Shown here piece after piece: positions 1 through 6,361 of a stretch of DNA of 10,382 bases. Below the pieces are notes generated by a model. That model was not told where the DNA came from, searched no databases, and saw only the letters and a program-made list of their open reading frames with translations. Each line of letters begins with the position of its first letter. Position 1 is the stretch's first letter. Made by a program: the position numbers and the translations under genes. Origin of the DNA: Bacteroidales bacterium (lineage in GTDB: Bacteria; Bacteroidota; Bacteroidia; Bacteroidales; JAADGE01); assembly GCA_026987795.1 (NCBI GenBank), contig JALSMF010000370.1, positions 1-10,382 of the forward strand, given 5' to 3'.

Positions 1-6
1 CGGATG

Positions 7-37
7 CAAAGGAAATAACTTTTATTTTATCTGCAAA
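7..37 (-). promoter_or_regulatory. Leftward Bacteroidota-type promoter, probably of a stable-RNA operon outside the window
   Basis: Read on the minus strand there is a -33 TTTG (34-37), a 19-base spacer and a -7 element TTCCTTTG (7-14), which differs from TAnnTTTG at one base. It is followed by CATCCG. The start of transcription would fall within the last few bases or just outside the left edge. The strength implied by the upstream A-tracts, and a resemblance I recall to rRNA and tRNA promoters of this phylum, suggest that an rRNA or tRNA operon lies to the left. The gene itself is not visible, so its identity is inference. Confidence 0.6.
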
Positions 38-39
38 AC

Positions 40-66
40 TTTTTTCAACTTTTTTAAAACTTTTTT
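40..66 (-). promoter_or_regulatory. Phased A-tract upstream element
   Basis: Three runs of six T (A on the minus strand) lie at 40-45, 50-55 and 61-66, so they repeat every 10 to 11 bases, about one helical turn. They sit directly upstream of the leftward -33 element. A-tracts in phase bend DNA, and A-rich stretches here can act as UP-elements for the RNA polymerase alpha subunit. The repeats are seen directly; the activating role is inferred from their position. Confidence 0.55.
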
Positions 67-100
67 CTTATCGCTTTTGTACTTCTTAAATTTTGCAACT

Positions 101-122
101 GTATCGGACATTTGAACGATAC
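101..122. other. Inverted repeat GTATCG-N10-CGATAC
   Basis: GTATCG at 101-106 is the exact reverse complement of CGATAC at 117-122, with a 10-base centre. The arms are one to two helical turns apart, which suits a dimeric DNA-binding protein better than a strong RNA hairpin. It lies between the leftward promoter and the tRNA promoter. A six-base arm can arise by chance in AT-rich DNA, so confidence is low. Confidence 0.3.
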
Positions 123-138
123 ATATTAAATAAAATGT

Positions 139-187
139 CTCGGAATTAATTTTCGAGGATACAAGAACAACCTGTAATTATTCCGAG
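139..187. other. Imperfect inverted repeat in the divergent intergenic region
   Basis: CTCGGAAT at 139-146 pairs with ATTCCGAG at 180-187. If T147 is bulged, the pairing runs four more base pairs (148-151 with 176-179), leaving a loop of 24 bases. The left arm's CTCG could instead pair with CGAG at 154-157, so two structures exclude each other. It lies about 20 bases upstream of the -33 region of the tRNA promoter. Function is unknown. Confidence 0.35.
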
Positions 188-203
188 TAATTTATATATT
201 ATT

Positions 204-234
204 TTTCCTTTTTAAAAAATTATTAGTATTTTTG
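204..234 (+). promoter_or_regulatory. Promoter of tRNA-Ala
   Basis: A perfect -7 element TATTTTTG lies at 227-234 and matches TAnnTTTG. The -33 position, 19 bases upstream at 204-207, reads TTTC, one base off TTTG. Transcription would start near 238-241, leaving a 5' leader of only about six to nine bases before the mature tRNA at 247. No other gene lies on this strand nearby, so the site most likely serves the tRNA alone. Confidence 0.6.
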
Positions 235-246
235 TGTCTTGAATAC

Positions 247-320
247 GGGGCATTAACTCAGTTGGCTAGAGTGTCACACTGGCAGTGTGGAAGTCATCGG
301 TTCAAGTCCGATATGCTCCA
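247..320 (+). tRNA. tRNA-Ala (anticodon GGC)
   Basis: The complete cloverleaf is readable. The acceptor stem is GGGGCAT (247-253) with ATGCTCC (313-319). The D stem is ACTC with GAGT (256-259, 269-272). The anticodon stem is TCACA with TGTGG around the seven-base loop CTGGCAG. The T stem is ATCGG with CCGAT around TTCAAGT. The anticodon GGC at 281-283 reads GCC and GCU alanine codons. The third acceptor pair is G-U and the discriminator is A320, the classic identity elements of alanine tRNA. The 3' CCA is not encoded (the next bases are CAA), so it must be added by the CCA-adding enzyme. The gene stands alone, with its own promoter upstream and a terminator 33 bases downstream. Confidence 0.96.
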
Positions 321-353
321 CAAGAACAAAAATCAAAGATTAACTGAGATTTT

Positions 354-390
354 AAAAAAGCCGAATATCCTGCGAATATTCGGCTTTTTT
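354..390. terminator. Bidirectional intrinsic terminator between tRNA-Ala and the CHAT gene
   Basis: A perfect nine-base-pair stem, GCCGAATAT (360-368) with ATATTCGGC (376-384), encloses a seven-base loop. It is flanked by six A (354-359) and six T (385-390), which extend the stem and give a U-tract in either direction. It ends the rightward tRNA transcript and lies about 60 bases beyond the stop of the leftward CHAT gene, so it probably serves both. Confidence 0.9.
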
Positions 391-452
391 ATTTCCCGCA
401 TTACCCCTATTATCAGCCGAAAAGAACCACCGAGAGGTATCAGTTGCAGATA

Positions 453-3386
453 TTAGTTTCCGACTAAGACAAATGCTCCCCAATAAAACGGATATTTGTA
501 CTTTTCCTTTATTTCGGCACGTGCTTTTCTGAAAGCATTGTGTTTATTGCCTGATTGCAGCCAGTATTTATAAAATGCCGACATTAAATCTTGTGTTCCT
601 TCATCGCTGACTTCCCACAAACTGGTAATAACGGAAGATGCTCCGGCCATTTGAAAAGAACGCTGCAAGCCGTAAACTCCTTCACCGTTTTTAATCTCCC
701 CCAAACCTGTCTGACAGGCACTTAAAATGACAAGTTCTGTTTCGTCAAGATTAAGAACCATTGCTTCAAAGGCGTTTAGTATTCCGTCGTCCCTGTCTTT
801 ATTATCAACTGTATTAAGGTTGAGGATTGCTTTATCGGCACCGGCAAATAATAAGCCTGAACGCAATAAGGGGTTTTGATATGCTCTCATTTGCTCTATT
901 CCGAAAGACCTTGAATCGTCAGCCGATACGATATTTTCTTCTATAAAATATCCGTGTGTGGCAATATGCAAAACATAGGGATTATTTACATTTTTTATTA
1001 TTTCTTCTTTTGCAGAAATTCCCGTATATTCTTTAACTGTCCAAGATTTTTCATTCAACAGGGATTTTATCATCTCAACTTCTTTTTTTGTTCCGGGAAG
1101 CGGGGGCAGTTGTGCCAAATTATCGGGCAAATCACCTTTATAATCGGGAAAACCGACCAATACGGCATTTTTACTGTTTATGCCGTGTGTTTTTTTATTT
1201 AGCAGGTCTTTTGTATTTGTAACAAAACGAATATCTTTTTCATCAAATAAAAACTTACCGGAAGGTAATTGTATCGTATTTATATTCATCCTGTTATAAA
1301 CCCCGTCAACGGAGGCATATATCTTTTTAACCCCGTTTGTTAAAGGAGCAATATTTTTCCAGTAAATATCATAAAACTTACTCATTTCTTTTCCGGAATG
1401 TATGTTTGCGGAATACTCTTCTGCATATTCGGTTTCCATTTTTACACCTTCAGTATTGAATACTATGTCGGGTAATTCTCCGTTATTTTTCAACACTGCT
1501 GCAATGTAAGTTATATTGTTGTCGGGATATAGGTAATTATAATTGCGGAGTCTTATAATTTCCATAGCTGCTTCGTTCGAATTTAAGGTTGAAGCAATTT
1601 GCTTATAGTCAGGATTTACATCGGAATTTGATTTTTTGAATACAGAAGACTTTTTATTCAGGTTTTTCTCCAAATTAAGAACAACTTGTTCTACAGAATC
1701 AATATTTATACCTTTTTCCGCAAGTTCATCATCAGTATATGTGTATAATCTTGCAAGGTAATTTTTTGTGTCTTGCCAATTTGTATATTCGTCAATAAGT
1801 TTTTTATCTCCGCTGTTTAAAATTAAGTTCTTAACTTTTCTTGAGGAGTTCAGAAGCAAACCCTTTGTTGCAACGTGAAAATTATATAAATCGGCTTTTA
1901 CTTGCGGAATGTCTTTACAGGAAAATACAGCAAAATTAAAATATCGGACAAATTTAGGGTGGATTTTTTCTCTGAACTTAGTTTTTTCGTATTCGTTCAT
2001 TGCCGGAAAGAACTTATTTATCTGGTATATATATTCGCTTAGAGCTTTATGGTAGGTATCGGCCGCTTTTTTAAATTCATTTTTTTGCCAATACAGAATT
2101 GCCAGATGCTCTTTTGTTTCGGTAAGAGCCGGATGATGTTTTCCGAGTTTTTTTTGCTGTATTGCTAACGCTTCTTCATAAAGAGGTTCTGCTTCGGGCA
2201 TCCTGTCTTGAGTTTGATAAAAAAGTGCAAGTTCAAAGATTGATTTTGCATAAGAAGGATGTTCTTTACCAAATTGGTCTTTAAATATTCCTGCTGCTTC
2301 AGTCAGCAATGATTCAACTTTGTCGTATTGTTTCATTTGCATATAAAGAGATGCCATATTTTCAAGCAATACCGCATAATCAGGATGCTTTGTCCCGAGT
2401 CTTCTTTTCTTTATCTTAACAGATTCAAGATATATTTTTTCAGCTTCGGAGAAACGTTTGGTTTTCTGATACAGCATTGCCAGGTTTATTTTCATTCTGA
2501 CATAATTAGGTGACTTTTCCCTGATTTCTTTTGATGCAATCTTTAAGGCATTTTTTAATAATTTCTCGGCATCTTTGTATTTTCCGATAACAGAATAAAT
2601 CATTGCTCTGTTGTTTTCTACTACTGCAAATTCAGGGGTTTGTTCTTTTCCTGTTTTTTTCAGGAAATCTTCGGCTTTAATTATGTAGTCTTCGGCATCG
2701 GTATATAATCCCATATCTTTATATAATACTGCCAGATTATTCAGTGATGCCGCATATCCTATTTTGTTTTGAGATTTTTCTCTTTTCTGCAATGCTTTAA
2801 GTGTATATTCTTGTGCTAAGGCGTACCTGCCTGTCGTATGGTAAAGTAATCCGAGGTTACTTAATGTTAATACCGCATACGCTGAGTCTGTAAGATTGTT
2901 TTTCTCATATATTTCCAATGCCTTTAAAAAGTTTTTCTCGGAAGACTTATAACTACTTGTCGCATACAGAATTTCTCCTGTATAATTAAAATTTTGTGCT
3001 TTTACTTCCGGAGGCATCTGCTGAGTATTTGTCGGATCGGCAAGATAATATGCAAAAGATCTTGCTTGTTTTATATTCCCTTTAGACTCGTAGGGAGTTG
3101 AATTGTCTCCGTAAGAGACTGCATAATTAAAATCTGTTACGTTATAACTTTGAGAAAATCTTATCAAAGTCTCTTTCCATAGCTCTTCATATTTTTTATT
3201 AATATATTTTCCTGAAATGTCATAGGTTGATTTAACCCCCGGAATAAAGAAGTTGTCTGTTTTATCGACTATTGTTTTCACGGTTTTTGATTTTGCCAGC
3301 TTTTTCAAATCTTTAAGAGTTTGTGAATGCAAATAAAGTATTGAAAACATAATTAGGATAACTGCAAGAAACAATGTTTTTTTCAT
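453..3386 (-). CDS. Secreted TPR-repeat CHAT-domain (caspase-like) protein
   Basis: This 977-residue protein starts with a signal peptide: a K-K start, a hydrophobic stretch at about 4-19, and probable cleavage after Ser21 before Gln22. It should be exported to the periplasm or beyond. Residues of about 130-452 form some eight kinesin-light-chain-type TPRs at roughly 42-residue spacing, several with the G-x-x-H-P signature between helices. A helical linker follows to about 640. The rest is a CHAT domain, a caspase/separase-fold peptidase: His811 in the ATHGYF motif and Cys891 in SACQTGLG form the expected catalytic dyad, and the protein ends with the usual WGAFVLVG strand. The dyad motifs are intact, so activity is plausible; the substrate is unknown. 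There is no C-terminal type IX sorting domain. A terminator separates it from the upstream secreted protein gene, so it is probably monocistronic. The domain call is firm; the role (signalling, stress or self-processing) is not known. Confidence 0.93.
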   Translation of the reverse strand: MKKTLFLAVILIMFSILYLHSQTLKDLKKLAKSKTVKTIVDKTDNFFIPGVKSTYDISGKYINKKYEELWKETLIRFSQSYNVTDFNYAVSYGDNSTPYESKGNIKQARSFAYYLADPTNTQQMPPEVKAQNFNYTGEILYATSSYKSSEKNFLKALEIYEKNNLTDSAYAVLTLSNLGLLYHTTGRYALAQEYTLKALQKREKSQNKIGYAASLNNLAVLYKDMGLYTDAEDYIIKAEDFLKKTGKEQTPEFAVVENNRAMIYSVIGKYKDAEKLLKNALKIASKEIREKSPNYVRMKINLAMLYQKTKRFSEAEKIYLESVKIKKRRLGTKHPDYAVLLENMASLYMQMKQYDKVESLLTEAAGIFKDQFGKEHPSYAKSIFELALFYQTQDRMPEAEPLYEEALAIQQKKLGKHHPALTETKEHLAILYWQKNEFKKAADTYHKALSEYIYQINKFFPAMNEYEKTKFREKIHPKFVRYFNFAVFSCKDIPQVKADLYNFHVATKGLLLNSSRKVKNLILNSGDKKLIDEYTNWQDTKNYLARLYTYTDDELAEKGINIDSVEQVVLNLEKNLNKKSSVFKKSNSDVNPDYKQIASTLNSNEAAMEIIRLRNYNYLYPDNNITYIAAVLKNNGELPDIVFNTEGVKMETEYAEEYSANIHSGKEMSKFYDIYWKNIAPLTNGVKKIYASVDGVYNRMNINTIQLPSGKFLFDEKDIRFVTNTKDLLNKKTHGINSKNAVLVGFPDYKGDLPDNLAQLPPLPGTKKEVEMIKSLLNEKSWTVKEYTGISAKEEIIKNVNNPYVLHIATHGYFIEENIVSADDSRSFGIEQMRAYQNPLLRSGLLFAGADKAILNLNTVDNKDRDDGILNAFEAMVLNLDETELVILSACQTGLGEIKNGEGVYGLQRSFQMAGASSVITSLWEVSDEGTQDLMSAFYKYWLQSGNKHNAFRKARAEIKEKYKYPFYWGAFVLVGN

Positions 3387-3457
3387 ATAGCGTGTATTTT
3401 ATAATTTTAAAATCCCGATAAATTTACAACGTTTTTTAATAAAATAACATATATAAT

Positions 3458-3487
3458 AAAAAAAGCCTGCATTACGCAAGCTTTTTT
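3458..3487 (-). terminator. Terminator of the 227-residue protein gene
   Basis: Read on the minus strand, six A then GCTTGC, a short ATGCA-side loop and GCAGGC lead into a run of T. The arms 3458-3470 and 3476-3487 pair with one C-A mismatch around a five-base loop (3471-3475). T-runs occur on both sides. It lies about 20 bases after the stop at 3508 and about 70 bases before the CHAT start, so it should separate the two transcripts. Confidence 0.7.
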
Positions 3488-3507
3488 CTTTTTTAAAAAT
3501 AAATATC

Positions 3508-4191
3508 CTATATAATATTATAATAATTAAATATTTTTATCAGGTCATTTTCATTCTTAACACTCAATTTGTTTTGAGATATATATTTTTTTATATCTTC
3601 TGCCTTATCATTTAAAAGTTTCAGAACGTATCGTTTATTTTTTTTAATTTGTGTAACTTCATTATCCTTGTTTGCAGTGTAGTATTTAGCCCTTTGAACA
3701 ATTTTTCTTTCTTGCTCTCCTACATCTAAAGCATTAACATAATTAGGTTCTATTACTTCCAAATAAGTCTTTTTAAGCAATACTTTATCCCCTTCACTCA
3801 AAACCGTAAAGAATCCGACTCCTTCATTATTTTTATAAAGGACAGTGTTTTTCAAAGTTTCATTCTTATGTTTATCATGAAAATGAATTTCCTTAATTTG
3901 TCCTATAGAGATAACTTTAACTATATCGTCTGATTTTATTTCAAGGATATTTTTTCCTAAATTATATCTGACGGGGAAATTTTCCAGTTTATCTCCCGAG
4001 AACATTATAATATCTGCATATTGCCACTCTTCATTATAAAAATAAACCCCCTTTGTTTCTATGGTTTTAGTTTTATACTTCTCGAGAACAGCTGCAGAAC
4101 CGCTTCCTGAGTATTTATATGTTTCTACTGTTTGAGAATAAACAGTAAAAAAGATAAACGTAATAAGAAAGGTAATAATAATTTGTTTCAT
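3508..4191 (-). CDS. Secreted protein of unknown function (227 aa)
   Basis: I do not recognise a named family. The N-terminus is a clear signal peptide: lysine at position 3, a hydrophobic core of about 4-17, and likely cleavage in V-Y-S-Q before residue 20. There is no lipobox cysteine and no further membrane segment, so the mature protein of about 208 residues is predicted to be periplasmic or secreted. The middle (about 45-145) is rich in alternating beta-type segments. The C-terminus (about 165-227) is lysine-rich and helical and ends in a tyrosine- and isoleucine-rich helix, a layout I associate with uncharacterised Bacteroidota proteins. It begins 73 bases after the dipeptidase stop and ends at its own terminator. 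The next gene, for the CHAT protein, is also exported, but nothing visible proves that the two work together. It is a real gene by length, signal peptide and base composition; its function is open. Confidence 0.8.
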   Translation of the reverse strand: MKQIIITFLITFIFFTVYSQTVETYKYSGSGSAAVLEKYKTKTIETKGVYFYNEEWQYADIIMFSGDKLENFPVRYNLGKNILEIKSDDIVKVISIGQIKEIHFHDKHKNETLKNTVLYKNNEGVGFFTVLSEGDKVLLKKTYLEVIEPNYVNALDVGEQERKIVQRAKYYTANKDNEVTQIKKNKRYVLKLLNDKAEDIKKYISQNKLSVKNENDLIKIFNYYNII

Positions 4192-4264
4192 TAAATGTTA
4201 CTTTTATAAAGGTTTATTAAAATATTTTCGCATAATGATGCTTTATTAAATATATGGTTGCAAA

Positions 4265-5635
4265 TTATTTCATTAATTCCGCATAATATTTATAAAAAAG
4301 CGGAATGGTTTCGATACCTTTAAAGAACATTTCCAAAGGATTATTTTCGTTAGGCGAATGAATGGCATTACTTTCCAAACCAAAGCCCATTAAAATGGAT
4401 TTGATACCGAGAACTTCTTCAAAAGTGGAAATGATGGGTATGCTGCCGCCGCTTCTTACGGGAACAGGTTTTTTTCCGAACACATCGGTATATGCCTTTT
4501 CAGCAGCTTTATAACCGGGAATATTAATGGGTGAAACATATCCTTGTCCGCCGTGCAGTGCCGTTACTTTCACTTTTACGGTTTTCGGGGCAATAGCTTT
4601 AAAGTGTTCTTCAAACAATTTGCTCACTTTTACGTTATCTTGATTCGGCACTAATCGCATAGAAACTTTTGCATACGCTTTTGAAGGAATAACGGTTTTT
4701 GCACCTTCGCCGGTATAGCCCGCCCAAATTCCGTTTATATCCAAAGACGGACGAATGCCGGTTCGTTCACCGGTAGTATATCCTTTTTCGCCTGCAAGTT
4801 CTTCTACGTCAAGTGCTTTTTTGTAATCTTCTTCATTAAACGGTGCTTTTGCCATTTCGGCACGTTCTTCCGGGCTTACCTCTTCAACATCATCATAAAA
4901 ACCTTTAATTGTAATTTTACCGTTGTCGTCAACCAAACTTGCCAGCATTTTTGTAAGCACATTTGCCGGGTTTGCCACGGCTCCGCCGAAAAGTCCGGAA
5001 TGTAAATCTTTATTCGGACCCGTTACTTCCACTTCCATATAACTTAAACCCCTTAAACCTGTTGTAATTGAAGGTATATCGGGAGCTATCATTCCGGTAT
5101 CTGAAACCAGGATAACATCAGCTTTAAGCATTTCTTTATGTTCTTCCATAAATTTACGCAAGTTGGGTGAGCCGATTTCTTCTTCGCCTTCAATTATGAA
5201 TTTTACGTTACACGGCAATTGGTTTGTTTTAACCATATATTCAAATGCTTTTGCGTGCATAAATCCTTGTCCTTTATCATCGTCGGCACCGCGAGCATAT
5301 ATTTTTCCGTCTCTTATTTCGGGTTCGAAAGGCGGGCTGTCCCATAAATCAATCGGGTCAACGGGCATTACGTCCATATGAGCATATACCAATACGGTAG
5401 GCAATGCGGGGTCAATAATTTTTTCACCGTAAGTAACGGGATTTCCTTCGGTTTCCATAACTTCGGCTTTATCGGCACCGGCATCGAGTATTGTTTTTTT
5501 CCAATATTCGGCAGCTTTATACATATCGGGTTTATGGGCTTCTTCCGAACTTATTGAGGGGATACGTATTAAACCGAAAAGTTCTTCAAGAAATCGGTCT
5601 TTATTGGTTTCGATGTATTGTTTTAAATCTTTCAT
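4265..5635 (-). CDS. M20-family metallodipeptidase (CNDP-like)
   Basis: A cytosolic zinc peptidase that probably cleaves dipeptides or short peptides. I chose the start at 5635 (456 residues), which gives MKDLKQYIE. The frame is open for 16 codons further upstream, but that stretch is the translation of a heptamer repeat and is not expected in the family. In this numbering the di-metal site is complete: His86 (AHMD), bridging Asp119 (RGADDDKG), general base Glu152 and metal ligand Glu153 (EGEEEIGS), Asp179 (SDTG) and His426 (AIHSPNE). His212 in DLHSGLFGG is the residue that reaches across the dimer in carnosinase-like enzymes. The lid/dimerisation domain lies at about 195-370. Length and motif order match M20 dipeptidases such as human CNDP2. 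It has no signal peptide once the short start is used. It lies 156 bases after the DUF3109 gene, so it may have its own promoter. Confidence 0.93.
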   Translation of the reverse strand: MKDLKQYIETNKDRFLEELFGLIRIPSISSEEAHKPDMYKAAEYWKKTILDAGADKAEVMETEGNPVTYGEKIIDPALPTVLVYAHMDVMPVDPIDLWDSPPFEPEIRDGKIYARGADDDKGQGFMHAKAFEYMVKTNQLPCNVKFIIEGEEEIGSPNLRKFMEEHKEMLKADVILVSDTGMIAPDIPSITTGLRGLSYMEVEVTGPNKDLHSGLFGGAVANPANVLTKMLASLVDDNGKITIKGFYDDVEEVSPEERAEMAKAPFNEEDYKKALDVEELAGEKGYTTGERTGIRPSLDINGIWAGYTGEGAKTVIPSKAYAKVSMRLVPNQDNVKVSKLFEEHFKAIAPKTVKVKVTALHGGQGYVSPINIPGYKAAEKAYTDVFGKKPVPVRSGGSIPIISTFEEVLGIKSILMGFGLESNAIHSPNENNPLEMFFKGIETIPLFYKYYAELMK

Positions 5636-5644
5636 ATTAAAATA

Positions 5645-5672
5645 GTTAAAAGTTAAAAGGAGAAAGTTAAAA
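5645..5672. repeat. Heptamer tandem repeat GTTAAAA (TTTTAAC on the gene strand)
   Basis: GTTAAAA occurs at 5645-5651, 5652-5658 and 5666-5672, with a degenerate unit GGAGAAA at 5659-5665, so there are four units of seven bases. It lies immediately upstream of the dipeptidase start. On the gene strand the units read TTTTAAC and contain TAACTTT, which resembles part of the -7 promoter element. Short heptamer arrays of this kind expand and shrink by slippage. The repeat is seen directly; any regulatory effect is inference. Confidence 0.7.
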
Positions 5673-5733
5673 GTACGTCTCATTTGACATACATTTTTCA
5701 GTAATTTTTATTTTCTAATCATATGTTTATGTC

Positions 5734-5749
5734 CGTCAGTTGACTGACG
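5734..5749. other. Perfect hairpin CGTCAG-TTGA-CTGACG
   Basis: A six-base-pair, GC-rich perfect stem with a four-base loop stands out in an AT-rich gap between the DUF3109 gene and the dipeptidase gene. A run of five T follows on the plus strand (5752-5756), but no gene on that strand ends here. On the minus strand, where the flanking genes lie, no U-tract follows, so it is a poor terminator for DUF3109. It could be a REP-like element, an mRNA-stabilising hairpin or an operator. Confidence 0.5.
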
Positions 5750-5778
5750 AGTTTTTCCATGTTTTGCAATAATTTACA

Positions 5779-5786
5779 CAAAAATA
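5779..5786 (-). promoter_or_regulatory. Possible -7 promoter element for the dipeptidase gene
   Basis: The minus strand reads TATTTTTG here, a perfect TAnnTTTG match followed by TGT, as at the tRNA promoter. I see no TTTG at the right distance upstream. If used, transcription would start near 5772, giving a leader of about 135 bases that contains the 5734-5749 hairpin and the heptamer repeat. AT-rich sequence gives chance matches, so this is tentative. Confidence 0.35.
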
Positions 5787-5791
5787 AGAAA

Positions 5792-6358
5792 TTATTGTTT
5801 ATGCTCGGCATAATATTCCAATTGTTGATACCATTCTTTACCGAATTTCTTAATTAAAGGTTCTTTCAGAAATTTAAAAACGGGGATACCGAGTTTTTCT
5901 CCCTGTATCAATGCCGGTTTACAAATATCCCAAACATCATAATTTACGGCGGTAATATTTTGTATTTTTTTTGTACGAACGGGATACAACCAACAAGAAA
6001 GCGGCTTTCGAAAACTTGATTTTCCGGCAATATATGCCTTTTCGATACCGCAGGATGCCGTACCGTTTTTTTCAAATACGGCATAAGCACATTCTTTTTC
6101 GTTTACCAATGTCGTAACATAGTCGTGTTCGGAATCGATATAATATTTTCCGTTTTTTTCAACAGCTTCAATGCCTTCGGGTCTTAAAAAGGATTTGATT
6201 TTTTCAAATTCGGCATCCAAAAAATCCCTTTCCTCTTCTTCTAACGGTGCTCCGGAATCGCCTTCGACACAACAAATTCCTTTACAGGCATTTAAGTTGC
6301 AAACAAATTTTTTTTCAATTAAATCGTCGGAAATTAAGGTATCTTCTATCTGCAACAT
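5792..6358 (-). CDS. DUF3109 family cysteine-rich protein
   Basis: This 188-residue cytosolic protein matches my memory of the DUF3109 family, common in Bacteroidota. Its hallmark is the N-terminal cluster Cys20, Cys25, Cys29, Cys30 in F-V-C-N-L-N-A-C-K-G-I-C-C, followed by E-G-D-S-G-A-P-L. Further cysteines lie at 90, 103, 122 and 146, eight in all. The cluster resembles the CxxxCxxCC motif of the YkgJ/UPF0153 proteins, proposed to bind zinc or an iron-sulfur cluster, so metal binding is a reasonable inference; no activity is established. There is no signal peptide or membrane segment. The start codon lies only three bases after the gpmI stop, so the two are almost certainly co-transcribed and perhaps translationally coupled. 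The start is well supported because the family usually begins with a similar M-x-Q-I-x-D segment. Confidence 0.88.
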   Translation of the reverse strand: MLQIEDTLISDDLIEKKFVCNLNACKGICCVEGDSGAPLEEEERDFLDAEFEKIKSFLRPEGIEAVEKNGKYYIDSEHDYVTTLVNEKECAYAVFEKNGTASCGIEKAYIAGKSSFRKPLSCWLYPVRTKKIQNITAVNYDVWDICKPALIQGEKLGIPVFKFLKEPLIKKFGKEWYQQLEYYAEHKQ

Positions 6359-6361
6359 TCG

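Noticed and set aside
232..456. Open reading frame of 74 codons on the plus strand
   Set aside because: It runs through the tRNA-Ala gene and its terminator, and its sequence is explained by them.
954..2513. Plus-strand open frames opposite the CHAT gene
   Set aside because: Antisense to a long gene with clear domains; composition rich in Phe, Cys and Ile, as expected from reading AT-rich genes backwards.
3419..3426. TAAATTTA as a -7 element for the CHAT gene
   Set aside because: One mismatch to TAnnTTTG and no TTTG at the right distance; such matches are common in AT-rich gaps, so I list no promoter there.
453..4191. A defence system built on the CHAT protein, such as CHAT-gasdermin or a CRISPR-linked Craspase
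   Set aside because: The CHAT protein is exported, the neighbour is an exported protein without gasdermin features, and no CRISPR repeats or Cas genes are present.
4230..4241. Short inverted repeat GCAT-AATG-ATGC downstream of the dipeptidase gene
   Set aside because: A four-base-pair stem is too weak for a terminator and has no convincing T-run on the gene strand; likely chance.
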